A stretch of 64,000 nucleotides of DNA, taken from NCBI RefSeq assembly GCF_003820355.1, contig NZ_RPOK01000002.1, positions 248,001-312,000 on the forward strand. Reading direction: 5' to 3'. This DNA is from Paralteromonas sediminis (GTDB lineage Bacteria; Pseudomonadota; Gammaproteobacteria; Enterobacterales; Alteromonadaceae). Below are positions 1 through 9,383 of the stretch, piece by piece (within the stretch, counting starts at the first letter, position 1; each line of letters starts with the position of its first letter). The translations under genes and the position numbers were made by a program. Under the pieces are notes generated by a model. It saw only the letters and a list, made by a program, of their open reading frames with translations. It did no database searches and was not told where the DNA came from.

Positions 1-2715
1 TCGTTCACAATGGGGGGAACTGGTGGTGGTATTGCCTACAACAAAGACGAATTTAATGAAATTTGTGCCCGGGGTTTAGACCTGTCACCCACCAACGAAT
101 TGCTGATCGATGAGTCATTAATAGGTTGGAAAGAATATGAAATGGAAGTGGTCCGTGATAAAGCGGATAACTGCATTATCGTGTGTACCATCGAAAATTT
201 TGATCCGATGGGCGTGCACACAGGTGACTCCATCACAGTTGCGCCTGCACAGACATTAACTGACAAAGAGTTTCAAATAATGCGTAACGCCGCCATGGCG
301 GTATTACGAGAGATTGGTGTCGAAACCGGGGGGTCAAATGTCCAGTTTGGTGTAGACCCTAAAACGGGACGCATGGTCATCATTGAGATGAACCCCCGCG
401 TGTCAAGATCGTCTGCGCTGGCGTCTAAAGCGACCGGTTTCCCCATTGCAAAAATTGCAGCAAAACTGGCTGTTGGCTTCACGCTGGATGAATTAGCAAA
501 CGATATCACCGGTGGTGCAACACCAGCTTCTTTCGAACCGGCAATTGATTATGTCGTGACGAAAATTCCTCGCTTTAACTTTGAAAAGTTTGCCGGTGCG
601 AACGATCGCCTGACAACACAGATGAAGTCTGTGGGAGAGGTTATGGCAATAGGTCGTAATCAGCAGGAGTCGTTGCAAAAAGCCTTACGTGGTCTTGAAG
701 TTGGGGCTTCTGGTCTTGATCCTATTGTTGATTTAGAAGATTCAGAAGCGCGGAATAAAATTGTTTTTGAATTACGTCAGCCAGGCGCAGAGCGTATTTG
801 GTATATCGGTGATGCATTTAGAATGGGCATGACGGTTGATGAGGTCTTCAATCTGACCAACATCGACCCCTGGTATTTGGTTCAGCTTGAAGAACTGATC
901 CAACTGGAAGATAAGGTTAAGCAAAAACCCATGAGTGATATGGACGCAGATTTTCTGCGTGCATTAAAGCGTAAAGGCTTCTCCGACACTCGGTTGGCCG
1001 AGCTTATGAGCGTGGCGGAAAGCGACGTGCGTGAAAAGCGTTTGGAACACAACATTGTTCCTGTGTATAAACGCGTTGATACCTGCGCCGCAGAATTTTC
1101 TACCAGTACGGCTTACATGTATTCAAGTTACGATGAAGAATGTGAAGCCGACCCGTCAGATAGAGACAAAATTATGGTTCTGGGTGGCGGGCCAAACCGC
1201 ATTGGTCAGGGTATAGAGTTTGACTATTGCTGTGTACACGCGGCCCTGTCTATGCGAGAAGATGGCTACGAAACCATCATGGTTAACTGTAACCCTGAAA
1301 CTGTGTCGACTGACTACGATACGTCTGACCGACTCTACTTCGAGCCGGTAACTCTGGAAGATGTTCTGGCCATCGTCGACGTGGAAAAACCCAAAGGCGT
1401 GATAGTGCAATATGGTGGTCAAACACCACTTAAATTGGCGCGAGCTCTTGAAGCAAACGGCGTTCCCATTATTGGCACGTCACCCGATGCTATCGATAGG
1501 GCAGAAGATCGCGAGCGGTTCCAGCAAATGGTGAATAAGCTGGGTCTTAAGCAGCCAGCAAATGCCACTGTGAATAATATCGACGAAGCACTTGCTAATG
1601 CAGAAGATATTGGCTTTCCGCTTGTCGTTCGTCCTTCTTATGTGTTGGGTGGACGAGCGATGGAAATCGTTTATGACATGAAAGACCTTAAGCGCTACTT
1701 AAATGAAGCGGTGAAGGTGTCGAACGATTCCCCTGTTTTGCTAGACCGTTTCCTTGATGATGCTATTGAAGTTGATATCGATGCTATTTGTGACGGAGAA
1801 ACAGTCGTCATTGGCGGGATAATGGAGCATATAGAGCAAGCCGGTGTGCACTCAGGTGATTCAGCGTGTTCTTTGCCCCCTTACAGTTTATCCGCAGAAA
1901 TTCAAAATACCATGCGTGAGCAAGTTTCTGCTATGGCACTGGAGCTGGGTGTTATCGGCTTGATGAACACGCAATTTGCTATCAAAGACAATGAGGTTTA
2001 TCTCATAGAAGTAAACCCACGTGCAGCGCGTACTGTGCCATTTGTGTCAAAAGCCACAGGTGTTTCACTGGCCAAAGTTGCTGCCAGAGTTATGGCAGGT
2101 AAGTCACTGAAAGAACAGGGAATTACGGAGGAGGTTATTCCGCCTTTCTATTCTGTTAAAGAGGTTGTTCTGCCTTTTGCTAAATTCCAGGGCGTCGATC
2201 CACTTTTAGGCCCAGAAATGCGCTCTACCGGCGAAGTGATGGGCGTAGGTGATACCTTTGAAGAGGCTTATGCTAAAGCTAATTTGGGGGCAGGTTCGCC
2301 TCTACCACGTGATGGTAAGGTGTTAATATCGGTTCGCCAGGCAGACAAGCCTCGGGCGATTGAACTGGTCAAGAAAATGGTTGCTGAGGGCTATACCATC
2401 GAAGCGACACGAGGTACAGCTACTGAACTTTATGATGCAGGCATTGTGACATCGGTAGTGAATAAAATGTCGGAAGGCCGTCCAAATATTGTTGATGCGA
2501 TAAAAAACGGCGAATACGCCTATATCATCAATACCACTGAAGGGCGTCAAGCGATAACAGACTCCGTTTACATTCGTCGTGAAGCTTTGCTGAATAAAGT
2601 GATGTATACCACAACGATGAACGCGGCTGCCGCGACCGTAAATGCGCATAAAGCCGACGACAGAGGAAGTGTTACCTCTGTTCAGGCTTTGCATGCGCGT
2701 ATTGATCAAGCATAA
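1..2715 (+). CDS. carB: Carbamoyl-phosphate synthase large subunit (5' end outside window)
   Basis: This is the synthetase subunit that makes carbamoyl phosphate from bicarbonate, ATP and the ammonia supplied by CarA, feeding arginine and pyrimidine synthesis in the cytosol. The reading frame is open from base 1 (it reads SFT before MGGTGGG), so about 170 N-terminal residues lie upstream of the window and the first ATG inside it is internal. Seen here are the end of the first ATP-grasp half ([15 protein letters not shown]), the second half beginning near [12 protein letters not shown] and containing [15 protein letters not shown], and the C-terminal MGS-like allosteric domain ending in the [14 protein letters not shown] region. 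Similarity to E. coli CarB is strong throughout. It lies 63 nt before greA, as in many gammaproteobacteria. Confidence 0.98.
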   Translation, partial: SFTMGGTGGGIAYNKDEFNEICARGLDLSPTNELLIDESLIGWKEYEMEVVRDKADNCIIVCTIENFDPMGVHTGDSITVAPAQTLTDKEFQIMRNAAMAVLREIGVETGGSNVQFGVDPKTGRMVIIEMNPRVSRSSALASKATGFPIAKIAAKLAVGFTLDELANDITGGATPASFEPAIDYVVTKIPRFNFEKFAGANDRLTTQMKSVGEVMAIGRNQQESLQKALRGLEVGASGLDPIVDLEDSEARNKIVFELRQPGAERIWYIGDAFRMGMTVDEVFNLTNIDPWYLVQLEELIQLEDKVKQKPMSDMDADFLRALKRKGFSDTRLAELMSVAESDVREKRLEHNIVPVYKRVDTCAAEFSTSTAYMYSSYDEECEADPSDRDKIMVLGGGPNRIGQGIEFDYCCVHAALSMREDGYETIMVNCNPETVSTDYDTSDRLYFEPVTLEDVLAIVDVEKPKGVIVQYGGQTPLKLARALEANGVPIIGTSPDAIDRAEDRERFQQMVNKLGLKQPANATVNNIDEALANAEDIGFPLVVRPSYVLGGRAMEIVYDMKDLKRYLNEAVKVSNDSPVLLDRFLDDAIEVDIDAICDGETVVIGGIMEHIEQAGVHSGDSACSLPPYSLSAEIQNTMREQVSAMALELGVIGLMNTQFAIKDNEVYLIEVNPRAARTVPFVSKATGVSLAKVAARVMAGKSLKEQGITEEVIPPFYSVKEVVLPFAKFQGVDPLLGPEMRSTGEVMGVGDTFEEAYAKANLGAGSPLPRDGKVLISVRQADKPRAIELVKKMVAEGYTIEATRGTATELYDAGIVTSVVNKMSEGRPNIVDAIKNGEYAYIINTTEGRQAITDSVYIRREALLNKVMYTTTMNAAAATVNAHKADDRGSVTSVQALHARIDQA

Positions 2716-2729
2716 TCTATCGTTATTAC

Positions 2730-2753
2730 AGCGCTTTTGATTTCAAAAGCGCT
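2730..2753 (+). promoter_or_regulatory. Perfect inverted repeat between carB and greA
   Basis: An 11-base arm (AGCGCTTTTGA) is followed after TT by its exact reverse complement. As RNA it forms a strong hairpin 14 nt after the carB stop. It has no T-run after it, so it looks more like a processing or attenuation hairpin than a full intrinsic terminator. Its role is not known. Confidence 0.45.
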
Positions 2754-2778
2754 CCGAAATTTTAATACGAGGATAAGA

Positions 2779-3255
2779 ATGAGCCAGTATCCTATGACGG
2801 CGAAAGGAGCAGAAATGCTCCGCGAAGAATTAAACGAACTCAAGTCAGTCACGCGTCCAAAGATCATTGAGGCGATTGCTGAGGCAAGAGAGCATGGTGA
2901 CTTGAAAGAAAATGCCGAATACCATGCAGCACGTGAACAGCAGAGTTTTTGTGAAGGGCGGATTCAAGACATCGAAGGTAAATTGTCGAATGCGCAAATT
3001 ATCGATGTTACAAAAATGGAAAACACAGGAAAGGTTATTTTTGGTGTTACCGTGACTATCCTTAACGTCGAAACAGAAGAAGAAACGACGTATAAGATTG
3101 TTGGCGATGATGAAGCAGACATTAAAAACAATCTTATATCAGTGAATTCACCGATAGCCAGAGGCCTTATTGGTAAAGAGTTGGACGATGTGGTCAATAT
3201 CCAAACTCCAGCCGGTACGGTGGAATTTGAAATCATTGAAGTAGAATATATCTAA
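2779..3255 (+). CDS. greA: Transcription elongation factor GreA
   Basis: GreA enters the secondary channel of stalled RNA polymerase and triggers cleavage of the backtracked transcript. The start chosen ([14 protein letters not shown]) gives 158 aa, the usual family length, and follows GAGG at 6 nt; an upstream in-frame ATG at 2737 lies inside the intergenic hairpin and is rejected. The N-terminal coiled coil runs to about residue 75 and includes the conserved tip region [18 protein letters not shown] with the acidic residues that hold Mg2+. The C-terminal FKBP-like domain follows and ends in [11 protein letters not shown]. It lies downstream of carB and is closed by an intrinsic terminator. 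Confidence 0.97.
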   Translation: MSQYPMTAKGAEMLREELNELKSVTRPKIIEAIAEAREHGDLKENAEYHAAREQQSFCEGRIQDIEGKLSNAQIIDVTKMENTGKVIFGVTVTILNVETEEETTYKIVGDDEADIKNNLISVNSPIARGLIGKELDDVVNIQTPAGTVEFEIIEVEYI

Positions 3256-3276
3256 GGGTTCTACTCACAGTACATG

Positions 3277-3300
3277 GCCCCACACAGTGGGGCTTTTTTT
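3277..3300 (+). terminator. Intrinsic terminator of greA
   Basis: Stem GCCCCAC / GTGGGGC with a 3-nt loop, directly followed by a run of eight T. It lies 20 nt after the greA stop and ends just before the convergent SulP gene. Confidence 0.9.
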
Positions 3301-3304
3301 TGCT

Positions 3305-4945
3305 TTACTGCAACATATCCGTAGCTAATTGAAGCGCATGGGTACGATCTTTCACTAAGATATCATCCAAGCTCTCATGATGTTCCTCGAGTAAGCGCAA
3401 GAGCTGTTGTTTACCAGCCTCCGTCTTCACAATTACTACGACCGCTTTATTCATCTCTCGCACTTCATGGATCAGGTTTTCAATTGACAGAGACATGGTG
3501 TCATCCAATAACGACACGTCACTTAAATCAATTAACACTACATCATGATCGGCAATTGATGAACGTTCTCTGGCAAGGGCTTTGGACACGCCAAAAATCA
3601 TTGGACCGCTAAGGTAGAAATACAGAATTCGCCCATTAGCTTGATTGAGCAGCGCTTTTTGTTCTTTGTTAAGCGGTAATTGGTCATCCATATCACTGAT
3701 CGCTCTGACGTTTTTCGCCTGGGTAACACTCAGCTTTTCAATGATAATAATGTTGGCAATAAATACCCCGATCCCCACGGCAACAATAAGGTCGACGAAT
3801 ACGGTTAACAGTAAAACCGAGTACATAATAAACGTGGTGTGAATGGACACTCGATGCGCGCGTTTGATAAAGCTCCAGTCCAGAATATCAACGCCCACTT
3901 TCACTGCAATACCGGCAAGCACTGCTAAGGGGATATTCCCCAGTAAACTAGCAAAACCAAAAATGCCCACCAGAAGCGTGATAACACGGGTAACACCAGA
4001 CCAGGCACTTCGTGCACCGGTTTGAATATTTACAACGGTTCCCATGGTAGCGCCCGCGCCAGGCAGACCGCCCAAAAAACCTGACATCAAGTTGCCTAAC
4101 CCTTGTCCAATAAGCTCTTTGTCTGATTTGTGTTCGGTGCGCGTTAAGTTATCTGAGATAACGGAGGTGAGCATAGAATCAATACAGCCAAGCATGCCCA
4201 GTACCATGGCATCTACCAGCATGGTTCTGAATTGCTCAAGGGTAAATGTGGGAATAACAGGCGTGGGAAGAGACATGGAAATATCGCCAATTCGACGAAT
4301 ACTGTCATAGTCGAACCACACAACAGAAAACACACTAATACCAACCAGCGCAATTAGCTGGGCTGGAATTTTTCGAGTCCACTTTTTAGGAATAAGGAAC
4401 AGGATAACCAACGTCATCAGTGTGAGGGTAATTTCGGCAAGCTGTACATTGCTGAGTATATCTGGCAGGTTTTGTAGCGTCCCTAATACACCGCCCGGAG
4501 GTGCTGGCTGTCCAAGTGCGGGGGCTAGCTGAATAATAATCAGAATAACACCAATCCCAGACATAAACCCCGAAACCACACTGTATGGCATTAGCGTGAT
4601 GTATTTACCCAGTTTGAGTAGGCCAAAAGCAATCTGGAATAACCCAGCCATCATAACAACAGTAAAAGCCATGGCTAATCCATTGTCTGGGTTATTGGCC
4701 AGTAACCCAGTAACTACTGCGGCCATTACCACTGTCATTGGACCAGTAGGTTCAGAGATTAGGGTAGGGGTTCCACCAAAGACGGCAGCGAACAAACCGA
4801 TGATAACAGCGCCGTACAGTCCGGCTTCAGCGCCAGCTCCTGAGGCAACACCAAATGTAAGTGCGAGAGGAAGTGAAACAATTGCAGCAGTGATGCCACC
4901 AAGGATGTCGTTGCGAAGTGTCTTGCGTGAAAAATAGTTAAACAT
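3305..4945 (-). CDS. SulP-family inner-membrane anion transporter with STAS domain
   Basis: SulP/SLC26 proteins carry sulfate, bicarbonate or dicarboxylates across the inner membrane; which anion this one carries cannot be told. The start chosen (MFNYFSRKTLRND) follows AAGGGGAG at 3 nt and gives 546 aa. About residues 10-420 are hydrophobic, with 10-14 membrane segments and family motifs such as SEPTGPMTVV, GLPGAGATMGTVVN and the GxA-rich segments. About residues 440-546 form a cytoplasmic STAS domain containing VLIDLSDVSLLDDTMSLSIE. It stands alone, convergent with greA and codirectional with hsp20. Some marine relatives act as Na+-dependent bicarbonate transporters, but no carbonic anhydrase lies nearby. 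Confidence 0.9.
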   Translation of the reverse strand: MFNYFSRKTLRNDILGGITAAIVSLPLALTFGVASGAGAEAGLYGAVIIGLFAAVFGGTPTLISEPTGPMTVVMAAVVTGLLANNPDNGLAMAFTVVMMAGLFQIAFGLLKLGKYITLMPYSVVSGFMSGIGVILIIIQLAPALGQPAPPGGVLGTLQNLPDILSNVQLAEITLTLMTLVILFLIPKKWTRKIPAQLIALVGISVFSVVWFDYDSIRRIGDISMSLPTPVIPTFTLEQFRTMLVDAMVLGMLGCIDSMLTSVISDNLTRTEHKSDKELIGQGLGNLMSGFLGGLPGAGATMGTVVNIQTGARSAWSGVTRVITLLVGIFGFASLLGNIPLAVLAGIAVKVGVDILDWSFIKRAHRVSIHTTFIMYSVLLLTVFVDLIVAVGIGVFIANIIIIEKLSVTQAKNVRAISDMDDQLPLNKEQKALLNQANGRILYFYLSGPMIFGVSKALARERSSIADHDVVLIDLSDVSLLDDTMSLSIENLIHEVREMNKAVVVIVKTEAGKQQLLRLLEEHHESLDDILVKDRTHALQLATDMLQ

Positions 4946-5040
4946 AAACTCCCCTTCCATTCGGCGGTTTATTCTAACCAATAATTCAAAAAAAGCGATG
5001 TATAAATATAAATGTCTGGTCCAACAACTTTGAAATATAT

Positions 5041-5067
5041 AAAAAAGGCCACGGATGTGGCCTTTTT
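5041..5067 (-). terminator. Intrinsic terminator of hsp20 (near-symmetrical)
   Basis: Stem GGCCAC / GTGGCC with a 4-nt loop, flanked by A-run and T-run on opposite sides. On the reverse strand the stem is followed by six T, 25 nt after the hsp20 stop. It could also stop forward transcription. Confidence 0.88.
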
Positions 5068-5092
5068 CAGGAAACTAATTTAACAGGGCTGC

Positions 5093-5530
5093 TTAGTTTT
5101 CTAGCAGGCGACTGCCAATTTCAATTTTTCGGGGTTTTTTAGCTTCGGGAATTACCCGTTCTAAATCTATGCTAAGAAGCCCGTTTTCCAAGTCTGCGCT
5201 CAATACCTTAACATGGTCGCCGAGTTGGAATTTGCGTTCAAAGTTGCGCTCTGAAATTCCTTTGTGAAGGAATTTGCGTCCTTCATTGTCATCAGTATTG
5301 CGTTTGCCTGTGACAGTCAGGGTGTTCTCCTGAACTTCAATTGTCACATCGTCCTGCCCAAACCCTGCGATAGCCATGGTTATTTGATACTTGTCCTCGC
5401 CTAATAACTCAATGTTGTAAGGGGGATAGCTGCTTTGCTTTTCGTTTCGTGCGGCAGCATCAATCATCTGCGCGAGATGGTCTGAACCAATGAAAGAGCG
5501 GTAAAGTGGTGATAGATCGATAGTTCTCAT
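5093..5530 (-). CDS. Small heat-shock protein, Hsp20/IbpA family
   Basis: This is an ATP-independent holdase chaperone that binds unfolding proteins in the cytoplasm and hands them to DnaK/ClpB. The start chosen is MRTIDLSPLYRS (145 aa): AAAGGA lies 7 nt before it, whereas the ATG two codons upstream is only 1 nt from that site. An alpha-crystallin domain covers about residues 35-130 (ELLGEDKYQITMAIAGF, then EGRKFLHKGISERNFERKF), and the C-terminus carries the I/V-x-I/V anchor-type motif PRKIEIG. The length matches E. coli IbpA/IbpB (about 140 aa). The gene is monocistronic, with a sigma-32 promoter, a leader with an RNA-thermometer-like hairpin and its own terminator. Confidence 0.93.
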   Translation of the reverse strand: MRTIDLSPLYRSFIGSDHLAQMIDAAARNEKQSSYPPYNIELLGEDKYQITMAIAGFGQDDVTIEVQENTLTVTGKRNTDDNEGRKFLHKGISERNFERKFQLGDHVKVLSADLENGLLSIDLERVIPEAKKPRKIEIGSRLLEN

Positions 5531-5533
5531 AGT

Positions 5534-5558
5534 CATATCCTTTCAATTAAGCAATATG
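5534..5558 (-). promoter_or_regulatory. Candidate ROSE-type RNA thermometer at the hsp20 ribosome binding site
   Basis: On the reverse strand CATAT pairs with ATATG on either side of TTGCTT and AAAGG, so the Shine-Dalgarno sequence is folded into a hairpin with a small imperfect internal loop. The U-U-G-C-U element facing the SD is the known signature of ROSE thermometers in ibpA-type genes (established knowledge). The pairing was done by eye; no energy was calculated. Confidence 0.6.
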
Positions 5559-5588
5559 GTAAAAATTATGCCCCGATAATCGGCGGCG

Positions 5589-5624
5589 TTAATTGTCGGC
5601 CCAGGTTCTGGCGCCGACAATTAA
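5589..5624 (-). promoter_or_regulatory. Long interrupted palindrome at the hsp20 transcription start
   Basis: The arms TTAATTGTCGGC and GCCGACAATTAA are exact 12-base complements, and inside them CCAG and CTGG pair again around a 3-nt loop with one bulged base. The outer arm begins 2 nt after the -10 element, so the predicted start site lies inside it. It may be an operator, a leader hairpin, or both. Confidence 0.5.
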
Positions 5625-5625
5625 T

Positions 5626-5653
5626 AGATGGGAACAACCGAATGCTTTTCAAG
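5626..5653 (-). promoter_or_regulatory. Sigma-32 (heat-shock) promoter of hsp20
   Basis: On the reverse strand CTTGAAA is followed, after 13 nt, by TCCCATCT. This matches the sigma-32 consensus (CTTGAAA, 11-16 nt, CCCCATnT) at all but one position. It lies about 95 nt before the hsp20 start codon. Confidence 0.8.
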
Positions 5654-5692
5654 AAAATATTTTGAAAAATTTTTCAAGTTATTGAAAAATAA

Positions 5693-6961
5693 TTACTTAT
5701 TTTTATAAATTTTTCCATTTTTCATAACGAAACTTACGTCTTCCATGACCGACATATCACTAAAAGGGTTCCCTTTTACTGCAACAATATCGGCGTACTT
5801 GCCAGAAGCGATGCTTCCAATCTTGTCTTGCTTAAGCAGATTGGCGGTGTTGATTGTCGCAGCTTGAATGGCTTGCATTGGGGACATGCCAAAATTTACC
5901 ATACGCGCGAACTGCCTGCCATTTTGCCCGTGGGGGTATACCCCTGCATCAGAGCCAAACACCATATTCACGCCTGCATCGACAGCTTTTTTGAAATTGT
6001 CTCTCTGTGTTTTGCCTACCACACGCTCTTTATCCAGACTTTCCTGCAAAATGCCCGCTTTTTCACCTTCGCCCAAAATGTATTCAGTTACATAGATATC
6101 CATGGAAAAGTAGGTGCCTTTTTCCAACGCGAGCGCGATGGCCTCATCATCAAGCAGGCTCACGTGCTCTGCGGAATCTACCCCTGCTCTGATGGCTGTT
6201 TTTATCCCTGACGTGCCATGCGCATGCGTGGCCACAGTCAAACCACGCATGTGCGCTTCTTCAACTAATGCCTTCATTTCTTCGTAGGTGTACTGCTGAA
6301 CACCCACTTTTGTGCCTTTAGACAGTACGCCTCCAGTAGCACAGTACTTTATGACATCTGCGCCGTATTTTATGTTGTGCCTAACTTTTTCTCTTACTTT
6401 CCAGGGACCGTCAGCAACCCCTTCGCTGAAATTTTTATATAGATAGGGCAACAGGTTGTTGTCACAGTGGCCACCTGTAACCCCAATAGAGGGGCCTGAT
6501 ACAAACATACGAGGTCCATCAACCTTGCCCTTTTTTATAGCATTTTTTAGGGCAACATCAGCAAAACCAGGAGCCCCCACATTGCGTACTGTGGTGAATC
6601 CCGCCATGAGCGTTTTCTGCGCATTGGTGACTCCCGTGATGGTGGCATCGGGCAAAGATACAGATAGCCGGTTGTAACCATGAACTCCGGCATCTGAAGT
6701 TAGGTGAACATGCATATCCATAAGGCCTGGCATAAGTGTGCTGTCCCCAAGGTTTATTACTTTCGCATCAGCGGGTATTGCAACCTGACTTGCCTTTCCT
6801 ACTTCAATGATTGTATTACCGTCAATAATTACAACGGCATTGTTGACCAGTGTTCCAGCTTCAACGTCGACAAGTCTGTCAGCAGTGATAGCAGTAATAG
6901 CCAAAGCCAGGGCAGGGAAATAAAGTGAACCAACAAGTAAAAGTATTTTGAGTGTTTGCAT
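5693..6961 (-). CDS. Secreted metal-dependent amidohydrolase
   Basis: This is a periplasmic or secreted hydrolase of the amidohydrolase superfamily (imidazolonepropionase/Xaa-Pro dipeptidase-like branch). The protein is 422 aa. A signal peptide (about residues 1-21, ending ALALA) precedes the barrel. The binuclear-metal set is complete: H84 and H86 (MHVHLT), a lysine likely carboxylated at K205 (VIKYC), H248 (ATHAHG), H266 (AEHVS) and D338 (GSDAG). Relatives cleave cyclic amides or proline dipeptides; the substrate cannot be named from sequence. It is 17 nt upstream of nothing in the same operon: lnt ends its own transcript toward it, so it may be read from lnt. Confidence 0.82.
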   Translation of the reverse strand: MQTLKILLLVGSLYFPALALAITAITADRLVDVEAGTLVNNAVVIIDGNTIIEVGKASQVAIPADAKVINLGDSTLMPGLMDMHVHLTSDAGVHGYNRLSVSLPDATITGVTNAQKTLMAGFTTVRNVGAPGFADVALKNAIKKGKVDGPRMFVSGPSIGVTGGHCDNNLLPYLYKNFSEGVADGPWKVREKVRHNIKYGADVIKYCATGGVLSKGTKVGVQQYTYEEMKALVEEAHMRGLTVATHAHGTSGIKTAIRAGVDSAEHVSLLDDEAIALALEKGTYFSMDIYVTEYILGEGEKAGILQESLDKERVVGKTQRDNFKKAVDAGVNMVFGSDAGVYPHGQNGRQFARMVNFGMSPMQAIQAATINTANLLKQDKIGSIASGKYADIVAVKGNPFSDMSVMEDVSFVMKNGKIYKNK

Positions 6962-6978
6962 AATAGCGCTCTGTGTGA

Positions 6979-8490
6979 TCAGATTGTTCTCATGTTGCCT
7001 CTTTTTACTGTGTAGATAAAGGTCAGCAGATAAATAAATACCAGTGGCCAGTCACCAAGCTGTCTATAGGGGGTCTGACCTCGCGTAGTGACAACATTAT
7101 CGGTCAATGTGGCCGTCTCAAACTGGGGTAACATAGAGCTAATGTTGCCGTTGTGATCAACAAATGCAGTAATGCCATTATTTGTCGCACGTATTACCGG
7201 TAACCCCAGTTCTTTAGCCCGAACCTGAGCAATTTGCATGTGTTGTGCAGGACCGTGTGAACGCCCAAACCAGGCATCATTGCTGACGGTAAGAATCATA
7301 TCGGTTGTGCTTGTTACATTGGCTCTGAGTTGTCTTGGAAAAGCAATTTCAAAACATAAGGCAGGTGCAATGCTTGCCCCATTTACCAAAAGGTTTGCCT
7401 GCTGATAATTCCCTCTTGAAAAAGAAGACATGGGCAAATCAAAAATAGGTGCTAGATTGCGTAGTAGATCCTCAAACGGCACAAATTCGCCGATGGGTAA
7501 CAAGTGGTGTTTAGCATATCGGTTTGCGTGAAAGTAGCGGTAGTGACCATTTTCTTCGTTATGACCAGACTGGCCCAGCGCAATAACATTGTTAAATACT
7601 TCACCCGATTCGAAATTGTAATTGATTATCCCTGTGACCAGTCCCGTGTCTGTTTGCGCTGCCGTATAGTCAAGCTCGATAAGATAAGGTTGACTCAAAC
7701 TTTCCAGCTTGGGTACAGCAGCTTCTGGCCATACTACAATGTCACTGTCCCACAGCGTGTCGGTAAGCGCGCGGTAACGCTGCATAGTCGGCTCATCTTG
7801 CTCTGGCACCCAGCGCAAAGATTGTGGGATATTGCCTTGAACCATGGATACAGTGTACGTGTGGGACGCCTTGACCCACGGCACTTGGTTAAGGGTGTAG
7901 CCACCCAAAACCACCACTGCAGTGATGAGAATGAGCGATTGCCATTGGCGCTTTACCGACCATAGCGCCCAGCAGGCTGACAGTAAAACGAGTAAACTGG
8001 TCAATCCGGTTTCACCTACTACTGGCATCCATCCAGATAGCGGGCTTGAGAGCTGTGAGTAGCCCAGACTCAGCCATGGAAAACCTGTTAACACCCAGCT
8101 TCTAAGCCATTCAGTGAAAAACCAAATGCATGCCAAGGCGACGGGCCACCAATGCTTAGCGGTAAATCTTGTTGTCAGATAAAGTGCCAATGCCGGAAAT
8201 AAAGCCAAGTAACTACACAGTAAAGCCATCAGGGCTATGGAGCCGATCAGGGGTAGGCCTCCAAAATCTGCGATGCTCACATGCACCCAGCTGATCCCCG
8301 CACCAAACCAGCCGGCACCGAAACACCAGCCAAGCACAAATACACGTTTAGTGGGAACTTTGGGCCATTGTCGTAAAAACAATACCAGCGCAACAGGTGT
8401 GATAAGCCACATATCAAAAGGGGCATAGGCAAGGGTGAGGCATGCCCCGCTTAGTGCAGCTAGCAGGTAAGGGAGATAAGTGACCAGCGT
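6979..8490 (-). CDS. lnt: Apolipoprotein N-acyltransferase; no standard start codon
   Basis: Lnt adds the third acyl chain to the N-terminal cysteine of lipoproteins in the inner membrane. Hydrophobic N-terminal segments are followed by a nitrilase-like domain with the Glu-Lys-Cys triad visible as VVWPEAAVP, RYAKHHLLP and ALCFEIAFP. The first ATG in frame is at 8412, which would give 477 aa. However, the frame continues upstream through LLAALSGACLTLAYAPFD, which closely resembles conserved Lnt N-termini, up to the corC stop with no ATG, GTG or TTG. An ACG directly after the corC TAA, or the next CTG, would give about 503 aa (E. coli 512), with GGAG 6 or 9 nt upstream. I therefore extend to 8490. 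Last gene of miaB-ybeZ-ybeY-corC-lnt. Confidence 0.88.
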   Translation of the reverse strand, partial: TLVTYLPYLLAALSGACLTLAYAPFDMWLITPVALVLFLRQWPKVPTKRVFVLGWCFGAGWFGAGISWVHVSIADFGGLPLIGSIALMALLCSYLALFPALALYLTTRFTAKHWWPVALACIWFFTEWLRSWVLTGFPWLSLGYSQLSSPLSGWMPVVGETGLTSLLVLLSACWALWSVKRQWQSLILITAVVVLGGYTLNQVPWVKASHTYTVSMVQGNIPQSLRWVPEQDEPTMQRYRALTDTLWDSDIVVWPEAAVPKLESLSQPYLIELDYTAAQTDTGLVTGIINYNFESGEVFNNVIALGQSGHNEENGHYRYFHANRYAKHHLLPIGEFVPFEDLLRNLAPIFDLPMSSFSRGNYQQANLLVNGASIAPALCFEIAFPRQLRANVTSTTDMILTVSNDAWFGRSHGPAQHMQIAQVRAKELGLPVIRATNNGITAFVDHNGNISSMLPQFETATLTDNVVTTRGQTPYRQLGDWPLVFIYLLTFIYTVKRGNMRTI

Positions 8491-9351
8491 TTAAGACTCC
8501 AGAGCAGGGATTGTCACTTTAAGCTGAATCAATCGACGTTTGTCAGAATTTGTCACCTTAAAGTGAATATCACTGATTTCAATCTCGTCGTTGGTTGCAG
8601 GCATATGGCCAAACGCTTTCAATACGATGCCGCCGATGGTATCGGCTTCTTCTTCATTAAATTTCGTTTCAAAAAATGCGTTAAATTCCTCTACTGACGT
8701 TAGTGCTTTTACTGAGTAAGTAGATTTATTCAGGGGGCGGATAGCATCAGTGCTATCTTCTTCCACATCATATTCATCCTCAATTTCGCCAACTATGAGT
8801 TCGAGAATATCTTCGATCGTTACTAAACCCGATACGCCACCATATTCATCAACCACAATGGCCATGTGATAACGCTGTTGACGGAATTCTTTGAGTAACA
8901 CATCTACACGCTTGCTCTCTGGCACAATAACAGCGGGGCGCAGTACGTGTTTAAGGTGAAACTCTTTTCCAGGAATAAAGGCATAGGCCAGTAAATCTTT
9001 GGCCAGCAAAATACCTTCAATGTGATCTTTATCTTCACTGATGACCGGGAAGCGCGAGTGCGCGGTATCCAGCATAACGGGAAGAAACTCTTCCACTGTT
9101 TGATTTATATCGATGGTAGTCATTTGTGCACGAGGGATCATAATATCCCGTACACTTAATTCATTGACTTCAATTACACCCTCCAGCATTTCTCTGGTTT
9201 GTGGGTCAATGACGTCTCTGGTTTCTGCTTCTGTAATTAATTCGACCAGTTCATCTTTATTTTTCGGCTCACCAGCTAAGGTTTGCTTGATACGTCCAAG
9301 CCACCCCTTAGAGTGGGAACCGTTACTAGAGTGGGGGTTGTCTTCGCTCAT
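8491..9351 (-). CDS. corC: CorC/YbeX family CBS-domain protein
   Basis: This cytosolic protein is linked to Mg2+/Co2+ homeostasis and ribosome metabolism; its exact molecular role is unsettled. Of its 286 aa, about residues 65-190 carry two CBS motifs ([15 protein letters not shown]; then [20 protein letters not shown]), and about residues 205-285 form the CorC/HlyC C-terminal domain ([12 protein letters not shown]). There is no DUF21 membrane domain, as usual for YbeX. It is flanked by ybeY and lnt exactly as in E. coli ybeZYX-lnt, and its TAA stop directly touches the likely non-standard start of lnt. Confidence 0.93.
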   Translation of the reverse strand: MSEDNPHSSNGSHSKGWLGRIKQTLAGEPKNKDELVELITEAETRDVIDPQTREMLEGVIEVNELSVRDIMIPRAQMTTIDINQTVEEFLPVMLDTAHSRFPVISEDKDHIEGILLAKDLLAYAFIPGKEFHLKHVLRPAVIVPESKRVDVLLKEFRQQRYHMAIVVDEYGGVSGLVTIEDILELIVGEIEDEYDVEEDSTDAIRPLNKSTYSVKALTSVEEFNAFFETKFNEEEADTIGGIVLKAFGHMPATNDEIEISDIHFKVTNSDKRRLIQLKVTIPALES

Positions 9352-9383
9352 GTTTTCTTTTTTCAGTGTGCTGAGTGCTCAAA

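Noticed and set aside
10-12. ATG near the window start as the start of carB
   Set aside because: The frame is open before it and reads SFT, as in the middle of CarB, so the real start is outside the window.
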